Source: Pyrenopolyporus hunteri (Eukaryota > Ascomycota > Sordariomycetes > Xylariales > Hypoxylaceae). Taken from it: DNA of 64,000 nucleotides. The stretch lies in NCBI GenBank assembly GCA_902806595.1, contig CADCXC010000004.1, positions 2,914,001 through 2,978,000 of the forward strand, written 5' to 3'. The position numbers were made by a program, and so were the translations under genes. Positions 56,147 to 64,000 of this stretch are shown here, piece after piece. The notes beneath the pieces are model-generated. The model searched no databases. It was not told where the DNA came from and saw only the letters and a list, made by a program, of their open reading frames with translations. Every line of letters starts with the position of its first letter. Positions within the stretch are counted from its first letter, which is position 1.

Positions 56147-58342
56147 TCAAACTTTCTCCGTAGTCACGCCCTTCAGACTATCACGGTCCCGCTCGTCCCA
56201 GATGGCCCTCTCGAGGGAAGGGTAGACGACGTCGGCGGCGCCGTCCCGCAGGCCATCCGCGTCCGCGAGCTTCCAGCCGGCGCGGGCGAAGCGGCGGCGC
56301 ACGCGGGGGGTCATGCCGACGAGGCGGATCTGCACGCCGTAGCCGAGCTGGCGGCGGACGTCGTCCTTGAGCTCGCCGAGGGCGGTGATGCCGGTGGCGT
56401 CGACGAAGGGGACCATGGCGAAGTCCCAGACGACGACGGCGAGCGGCATCTGGCGCATGACGACGCCGCGGCGCGCGCGCAGCCGCGCCAGCCGCGTCTC
56501 CGCCGCCACGCTCCACGACCGCTCCGCCTCGTCCCCGTACCGCGGGCTCTGCACCGACGGGTACACCAGCTGGATCGCCTCCAGCGCCTCCACCTTGTTC
56601 CGGTTCGCGTTCGGGAAGAACAGCGAGTCCGCGAACCGCACCACCACCGTGTCCTCCGGGATCGCCGGCCCCCCCGCGTTCTCCGTCTGCCCGACCCGCG
56701 GCTGCTGCGTCGTCGACACCCGCGCGAGCGGCTGCAGCGTGTCGGAGGAGTCCCCCTGTCTGTTGGCGTGGACTGTGGGCGTGACGAATGCGGATCGGAG
56801 GAGCGTCCATGCGACGCTCCAGCCCGCCGCGGCACCAATGCCGATCTCGGCCGATACGAAGATGGTAACCCAGAAGGCGACCATGCAAGCGATGAAGTCG
56901 GCGAGGGAGATGCGCCAGTACCGCCAGATTAGGGAAAGGGGTCCGAAGAGGTGTATGACGGCCATAATCTATTTCCAGGGCGGGTGGTGTCCGTTAGTCA
57001 TATATATCACATGGAGACTTTTAGTCAGGCATAGTCGGGACATATAGGAGCTTAACTTACAATAATAGCGCTCAAGGTGGCCTTGGGAAGCCAGTAGAGT
57101 GCCGGGGAGAACACGTATAGCGTTAATATGATGAAGCCCGCAGTTACAGCACCGTTTAAGGGGCTCCTGACGTGACACTCCGAGTTGACAGCTGTCCTGG
57201 ATATAGCTCCGCCGACGGGCATGACGCCAAAGAATGAGTTGATGATGTTGGTAACGCCGAGGTAGTTGAACTCCTGCGTTTGATCAACTGCATAATGGTT
57301 CCGGCGACCGAAAGCCTTACCGACTGCTTGGTGCTCGAGGGTACACGCGACCAGTGGCGCAATGGAGCGAGCCGCGACCTTCGAAAGGAGAGTGGCATCT
57401 GGAGCCTTAGGATGTTGAATCCCATGAGTATCCACTTCGCTAACACCCCAGAGGTAGTCCTCACGATCTTTATTAACAAGGTAAGAGATCAGGGTGAAGA
57501 TGACCACCACGATAATCGCCCTACTACTCGATATATATCTGATGACGAAGTGCTTGTTGCCCCATTTCTTCCCTATTTTCTGCAGTATAGCGAGGAGGAC
57601 GACTGTCCCGAAACCAATGCCGCACGTTGGACCGTCCCAGTGCGGGAGACGTTTGAGGATGTTGCCGAGCTGGTTGAAGGCGCCATCCGGCACGCCACTG
57701 AGCCCGACTAGGGAGCCAACTTGACCCATGCCAATGACGAAAGCTGTTGCCGAGATAAACCCGGTAAGGACAGGAATGGAGACATAATCGAGGAGGAAAC
57801 CGAGGCCAAGTAAACCTATGAGGAGAGACCAGATGCCCACCATCATGGCGACGGCTGATGAGATGTCGGCGCGCGCGTATTCGTTCTGCAGATCGCGGAT
57901 GATTTCTGCAGTTAGAAGACCCAGGATTGAAGTTGGTCCCGTCGACAGATCTAGGCCCTGAAGTTAGCATGGTCTCACGGGCTTGTCCTAACCCATATCG
58001 AGTTCGAAACACCTCACCCTTCGACGTCCCCATAAACACCATCACGGCGGCAGGAACCCAACAAGAGTAAAGTCCATTTTCAATTGGGATAGTAGCAATC
58101 TTGGCGTAGGCTAACCCCTGGGGAATAAGCAAGACTCCGATGGTGAGCCCGGCCATGAAGTCCTGAAGGAGCCATGATGGAGAGTACCGCGGAAGCCATT
58201 GGATGATCGGAAGCTTATCGAGGAGATATTGTTTAGCAGCCGACGGGAACTGCTTGGGCGCGGTGCGGGCGAATTTCGCCACCCTATTAAGGGTGACATC
58301 CGTCCGGAGCTCCTCTTTGGCAGCAGCAACGTGTTTCTCCAT
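56147..58342 (-). CDS. SulP-family sulfate/anion transporter with STAS domain
   Basis: Minus-strand exons 58342-58018, 57950-57061 and 56968-56147 give 678 aa. Introns are 67 and 92 bp. Intron 1 splicing yields GTSKDLSTGPTSILGLL, the SulP signature; an acceptor 9 nt earlier would break it. The membrane domain begins LLQDFMAGLTIGVLLIPQGLAYA and includes FNYLGVTNIINSFFGVMPVG, then AISRTAVN, with about a dozen helices. The C-terminal cytosolic STAS domain (about 510-660) has VVVWDFAMVPFVDATGITAL. The role is uptake of sulfate or a related anion across plasma membrane; substrate is not certain. The STAS half is extremely GC-rich compared with the membrane half. It is smaller than the yeast Sul1/2 proteins, with a short linker. 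Confidence 0.92.
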
Positions 58343-61300
58343 GGCTATGGCTTAAGATATCTCTAGGAATCGAAAGTGGTGATCAGTCTTCCGATTGATG
58401 AGGCTGATCCCTATATAGTCATTGGTATACGGGACTTCAAACCAGGTCTATAGAGGACAATCGCCATACATTCCAATTCATACACCACAAAGGGTTGCTT
58501 CCGTAAATAGAAGGTTTCATGAAGACACTCATTGCAGAGACGACAATATCCTGGACTCAGATAAACCGTCACTCACTCCTCAGAGCAATCACACCCACCC
58601 TCGGCATATTCTCGCCACTCCGTCGGTATCGGAGAGACTTCCCCTAAACATCATTCTTGCTTTCATGGCCATGTAGAGAGCTGAGGGAGGGAGCAAATCG
58701 CAATTCACACCTAATAGAGCACGCGGGGGGCATAGTACCAGGATTCAGTCCGGGCTTGAGGGAGCTAAAACGAATCTCCCGTGTTTACTGCTGTGCAACA
58801 ACTTGTCGCAGGCGAATCTGGGGCCTAGGATTAGGCGCCACTCCATGCCTAAATACGACTGTATGCCAGCGTTGCTAGTCGATCATGGCTTTGGGTGACA
58901 CTGCCGTCTAGGAAGCGATATAAATGCGCGGGGTAGTTGATTGCAAGGACGTGTGGGACGTTGGAGCAGCTTATATGAAATGGGGATGCCGTCGAAAATA
59001 GAAGCAGCTGGTTTGTGATTTACCTAGTCCGGCTCATTCAGCGAGCCAATCAGTGCCAAGACACGTCCTTCACCCAGCGGTTAGCATCGCCGTCACGCAG
59101 CTACAGTGTGATTATAGCGTAGGTAGGTATAAATCAATACTTCGTCTTTAGTGGATTTATCTCGTGAGCTTTTGCCCCTTTCTGTAGGTATAGATACCGG
59201 GGAATGGATAGGCTATTCTCGAGTTGCATAGGTGGCTCGTAGGTAATTCCCCTATTCACTGCTGCTTTTAAGGATAATAAATTATTTAAGTCTTTGAACA
59301 GTGATTCCCCGTTAGACCTAAATCTTTATACAAGCTTATAGAGTATAGGTAACTCAATCCACTCCTTTTACATAAATGTAATATGCGCCTCTCAGCCATC
59401 ATATAAGAAATTAGTCCATAGTCTTATTTAATAAATCTTGGCGGCCTATACATTTTGAAGGCATTACCAAGCCATCGGATTACGCCAAGCGAGAGACGAG
59501 AGATCAGCGTACTCGTCATGTAGGTAATTGACTTGGTCCTGTGGCTCAGTATTGGCGCCTAGACTTCTGGGCTTGGACAACGCGCCCATAGAGACGATGT
59601 TTTCGGATGTTTACTCAGGTATTATGGTCAGCTCCCGTATAACCGGGATTCTCTTACTTCTATGGCCGGAGAAGTTTGGCTCGACGATGCGGCCAAGCGA
59701 TGCTCGACAGCGCCACAGTTTCTAAAGTTTCCCCTCTAGGTCAAGGTGCAAGGGTAATGGAAAGCTTGACACGTACCAAGCTTTCAGTGTAACGGTGGCA
59801 TTGCATGGACAAGACCTGCTCATGTGGGCGTGCTGCTTGTGCCAAGTGATGGACAACCCGACCTCCATCTAATCCACCAGAACGATCTCAATCTTTCCTC
59901 TCTAACTTATTGCGAAATGGTATCCATATCCAGGAATTAAAAATAACAGGATAGAGTTGTGGGAACGAGATATCGACGATCTCGGTTCAGGATGATGGGC
60001 GGCAATGGACGTGATAGGTCAGCGTGTACCAATTGGAGAGCATGCTACCCTTACCTACCTACCTGGTACATATCCGCCCCTACCATACTCCGCAGTTACT
60101 TTCCTAACTTGTAGGCGGTATACACCGGTGCGATGCCGTGACACGGGGGCGCTCAAACGGAACACCATATGATTGATCCATTCGTACAGGTTATGTTGGT
60201 GCACGTAATCCGGAATTCGTAAGCGTCTGCTGGGGTTATTCCCAGTTTAAATACTACCCCCATTAAGTTCCGCGAATTATTAGAGAAGACTTCTAGAGCG
60301 AGAATCTAATCAGGGCAGCAGTTGCGATTGGATGGATATCTCCCTTCTATTATGTAGGCAGCACGTAAACCTACCGCTGAAGACATTGAACCAGCCCTAC
60401 ATTCAAAGAGCAGATTCAATCATGATGAGACATCTTCCACGTTGTGTTACCAGACTAAACAACTGTTATCAGCCCTAGCTTCCCCCTATAGTGCTATGGG
60501 AGGAGAATAGCCACCGCCTTATAGTGTCATGCGTAGGATTGCTTTTTTTTCAACCCCATTCCTTCAATATACCAAAAAGAGTACCTCAGCCACCCAAAAA
60601 GTAAAAGGACTAGATGTACGTCCCAACAACGACTTCAGCATGGGACCTATAGATCCCGGGTTCCCCGTGAGGGGCTGAAAAAAGGGCCTACTCGCGCTTC
60701 CGCAGCCCTAATTTCGATCCATGCAACAAGGAGGCTCCCAGATCTCTGTTTCGGGGGCCCGGCATGGCCAGCTGGAAATATTTCGGTGGTTCACGATGGG
60801 TTTCGCCAGTCTTACGTTGCAGAGGACATCCATCTAGTCGAGAAATGGGAGGCAATCAGCAAATAGGCATATAGCCTCAATGCCAGAAGCTATCGTCATG
60901 GGCTCAGGGGACTCATGCACGATGCCGTGTACTATCCGAGCGAGAGCGTGTGGAACCCGACTTGCCGAGCGTAATCTTAGCTAGGCAGGTAGACGCAAGC
61001 GAAAGCAAAACAAATCATTCGGAGTTCAACAAAAAAGATGGCTTCACTGTTTGATTTTAAGAATTGGTTGGGAAAACTTTGGTGGTCGCCGACGATTCAT
61101 CATCGCTTTGGCCTCCGAATTCCAAATCAATATCTTGATTTCATGCAGGACTCTGTAACGTTTCGTTATTGATGAGGTAGTTTCTAAGCACATAAAGCCA
61201 TGGTCTGAGTAAAGGCCTCGCATAATAAGCTGAATAACCTCTCCGAGGGAGACCGAAAACTCCGGTGTCACCATTATGTGTCAGAATTCTAAGACAGGTT

Positions 61301-61825
61301 TTCAAAAATTTACGTGCGAAGAGAAGGTGTTTGATCTAATGGTTAGTATTGTCTACGTCTAGTCTCAAGCAGAAGTCTCGTTTAGCGTGTTATATTCATT
61401 ATGCCAAACTGAGTTGGGCGGTAAATATTGGAGATAGTATGAAGTGTTCACCCTAAACTCAGAAGTGAAGCCGTCTTTCTACAAGTGCTATGTGACGACG
61501 GTAAATTTTCTAGATAAATTATACTATAACTTTATGGTTTTACAGATTCGACACTTTAGTTTCTATTACTACTAATTAATTTTTAAAGTACTTGGGTTAG
61601 GGTTATATATTTGAAAATTTCGTTTGTAGTCACATTATATTAGCAGAGGTCATGATATTACCGCCTTTTAAGTAAATACCTAGTTACAGCATTCTTCACA
61701 CAAATTTTTATGGTAGTAGTGTACGAAATAACTGAGACCCAGTAATAAGATAAGACAATTCGAAATATCATAACAGATCCCTCATTGAGAAGTAGGTGGC
61801 CAACAGAAACAAAAGGGATATGTAT
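58343..61825. other. Gene-poor stretch, 3.5 kb
   Basis: No conserved frame. The last 800 bases (about 61000-61820) are strongly AT-rich. A CTTACCTACCTACCTGG motif is at about 60050. No RNA gene recognised. Confidence 0.55.
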
Positions 61826-63354
61826 TTACAACTCTTGCTCCGTCGATTCCATTTCGTTATCAGGGTCGGGCAGAGTGACTTCGTCTTTCTCTGCGCTCTT
61901 GACCTTGTTCCAGAATATTTCGCCGTTCTCCGGATCGTCCTGGAACATATGGTCGACAACCATCTTCTTGGGCGTCTCTCCCATCCATTGGAAGAGGGAG
62001 AAATCTCTGAACTCGTCGGCACGGAAGACTTCAAGCATCTCAATCGGCTCGTCGCCGATGTTCTCTACGAAATGACCCATGTTTCTTGGCACGATGCCCA
62101 CGTCACCGGCGACGTAATTGAAAGTTCGAGCATTTCCTTCGGAGGCGAAGATGGTGACGCGGGCTCGTCCCTTAATGAAGAAGTTCCATTCGTCGGCGTT
62201 GGGGTGCCAATGCATCTCTCTCAAAGCGCCAGGCTTAATAATGGCGTGGGCTGCAGCCACAGTTTTCGAGACGTGGAAATTTTTGGAATCGGCGATACGA
62301 ACTTCACCTCCGCTTGTGAGATGCGGTTCCTGGTCAAGCATCCGATGGGAGAAATTGTACTTGGACTTCTTGACGCCCTTGCCCGTTGGCTTCTCATCGT
62401 CGATCGAGCCCGGCTGGTCGCCCTGGAAGATGAACTTCTCCTTTTCGGGGAGATGCGCGAACACTTCAGGGGCCAGGTTGAAGTTCTTTGCAATGACCGA
62501 TTTTGGGGTATGTGCTTAGCTATGTCAGTCCTAAGAACTTAGAATACAAATTGCTTCTATACTTACCTAGCCAATCGGTCAAGAGAAACGTGGATTCTTC
62601 GGAGAATCCTCCATCATCGAAGATCAGGAGGAACTCGGTACCGTTATCGCCAAGCCCTTGAATAGAATGAGGTACACCGCTTGGGAAGTACCACAGATCG
62701 CCTCTCTTGAGATCGTCTATGAAGTTCCCGCCTTCGTAATCGATTGCGGTGATACGAGCTTGGCCATCCAGAACGTAAGCCCACTCGGCTTCTTTGTGCC
62801 AGTGTAATTCGCGAATGACCCCCTTATCGAGCCGCATATTCACGGCGGCCAGCTCTACGCTGGCACCCAATTCTCGGACGGTGGTTTGTCGCGACCATCC
62901 TCCTTCCTATCATTAGGTTAGAGCCAGCACAAGAAGGGATCAAGTATATGAAACTTTTCATTCGTACCTCAATTCGAATATGGGAATCGGCAAAGCTCCA
63001 GCGCATATTATCCAGGTTTCCGTGATCTGTGCTCGGCGGTCGCACGAGATCTGGAGACTGGCGCGACCGTTCGGGGTTCCAGGGACCGAGGACAGAAGCG
63101 CCCAGTCCATTCCGGTAGGGGAGCGGGTCGAGATTTTTGCCTATGGGATCAACAGCGCGATCATAAGGATCTCTATGCTCGGGAGTATACGGGAGCTTTG
63201 GCTTTTTGCTATATTTCGGTGGCAGTTCAAGGCCGGCTAGAAGGTATTGACGTGGGCTGTCGTCTACGGGAACAGCTAGGCCGGAATTGCTCAATGCGAG
63301 ACCAGCTACCAATAGCTGCCACGCAGAGACGCCGTGGGGATTTCGCGACTGCAT
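61826..63354 (-). CDS. Secreted bicupin, oxalate decarboxylase family
   Basis: Minus-strand exons 63354-62968, 62906-62567 and 62514-61826 give 471 aa; introns are 61 and 52 bp, in phase, restoring RIEEGGWSRQTTVREL and TDWLAHTPKSVIAKNF. A signal peptide (SAWQLLVAGLALSNSGLA) predicts secretion. Two cupin domains each retain a full Mn site: REMHWHPNADEW in the second (about 343) and RELHWHKEAEW in the first (about 163), with later His in GVPHSIQG and NMGHFVEN. The lid is FSEESTFLLTDWL; the Glu needed for decarboxylation rather than oxidation in bacterial OxdC lies in the equivalent SEN/EST segment. It should convert oxalate to formate plus CO2 outside the cell. Expression signals cannot be judged. 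Confidence 0.93.
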
Positions 63355-64000
63355 TTCGACAGAATTACCAGCGCACTTGTGAGTCGACTAATTGGCAAAA
63401 CTTGGATCTGGGGGCGAACTAAAGAGCAATTGATGCTCAGATAAGTTTAAAGGAGGACGATGGAGGGCAACCGAGGTGCGAATTCCACGCAGAAGATTTC
63501 CTGGGACGTTACAGGGCGGGCGTCATAGTTAAGCAACCATCTTGGTTCGAGCTTCAAGACCCGATTGAGTCAACAACCCCGTCCATTACGACGGGATCAA
63601 TGCCGAGCGAATGCCGAACTCTCTCCAGCGTCTAGAACTCCCCTTGATTCTATTACTCGAATCAGAGGCCGAGATGTGGGTGGGAGCGTGTGTGGGAGCG
63701 TGTGCCTGGTTATGTTCCGGGGTACGGGGTGACGAATTCCAGGGCGTTGTGGCAGATCCGGGGGGCTTTTCAGGGTGTTAGTGCGCTATAAGCTGGAGGT
63801 TACAGGTAGGTAGATTCTATTGTGTAGGAATTCAGGTTTACCGGCACTCCAGTATCCGAGTCCATTACCGCGTGGGTGATAGGTCCGATTCAGGTAGGTG
63901 CCTAGGTAGGTAGCAGGTAGGTATTAGATATGGCGAATACAGGCGCCGAGGTACTGTATTGGACATGGACATAGCTGGAGACTGAGACTAGCGGGCGAGC
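63355..64000. other. Right-edge intergenic
   Basis: No gene. GTGGGAGCGTGT is repeated in tandem at about 63679-63702, and AGGTAGGTGCCTAGGTAGGTAG lies at 63893-63914. Confidence 0.55.

Noticed and set aside
56181..56888. 235- and 175-codon frames inside the sulfate permease
   Set aside because: Arg/Gly-rich shadow frames of the GC-rich STAS exon.

Overview
The window is nuclear DNA of a filamentous ascomycete (Pezizomycotina). The evidence is short phase-consistent introns (46-144 bp) with GTRNGT-like donors and CTAAC-like branch sites, fungal families (Clr5 domain, Mid2-like S/T-rich membrane protein, 2EXR/F-box-like protein, GT31 with PAN tail, secreted bicupin), and intron-bearing nuclear tRNAs. 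Sordariomycetes is my best guess, Xylariales only tentatively. No organelle, plasmid or prokaryotic features were seen.

Layout, left to right: PhoD-like phosphatase (+, 2.0-4.5 kb); mitochondrial P5C dehydrogenase (+, 5.4-7.4); tRNA-Glu (-, 8.3); Mid2-like single-pass wall/membrane protein (-, 9.5-10.6); M81/MlrC-like metallopeptidase (+, 11.9-13.4); Clr5-domain protein (+, 14.8-16.8); Gfo/Idh/MocA oxidoreductase (-, 17.2-18.8); tRNA-Ala (+, 19.5); a weak hypothetical (20.3-20.7); a small Cys-rich secreted protein (-, 21.2-21.5); cytochrome P450 (-, 23.7-25.6); a 0.93-kb terminal-inverted-repeat element packed with microsatellites (26.6-27.6); GT31 glycosyltransferase (+, 28.1-29.6); Kes1/Osh4-type sterol/PI4P carrier (+, 31.1-32.5); gene-poor stretch (32.5-36.0); VPS35 (+, 36.0-38.9); M28B peptidase (+, 39.9-42.6); F-box-like protein (+, 45.2-46.0); PEBP-family protein, probably secreted (-, 48.1-49.0); ASNSD1-type asparagine-synthetase-like protein (-, 49.8-51.6); initiator tRNA-Met (-, 52.0); TPR-like protein (-, 53.0-55.0); SulP anion transporter (-, 56.1-58.3); gene-poor stretch (58.3-61.8); secreted oxalate-decarboxylase-type bicupin (-, 61.8-63.4).

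Most genes are independent housekeeping or accessory loci, not a single pathway. VPS35, the M28B peptidase and the Osh protein belong to endosome/lipid traffic. P5CDH is proline catabolism. The M81 peptidase, Clr5 protein and Gfo/Idh/MocA oxidoreductase lie next to each other and could be a small catabolic neighbourhood, but that is only inference from position.

The least conventional signals are: the TIR element with a nested hairpin around a GGTA tract; a short palindrome-centred motif (TACCTAGGTA and variants) scattered between genes throughout the window; and sharply bounded GC-rich islands inside three genes. Exon structures were worked out by hand from splice sites, reading phase and conserved family motifs, and have not been confirmed by transcripts.
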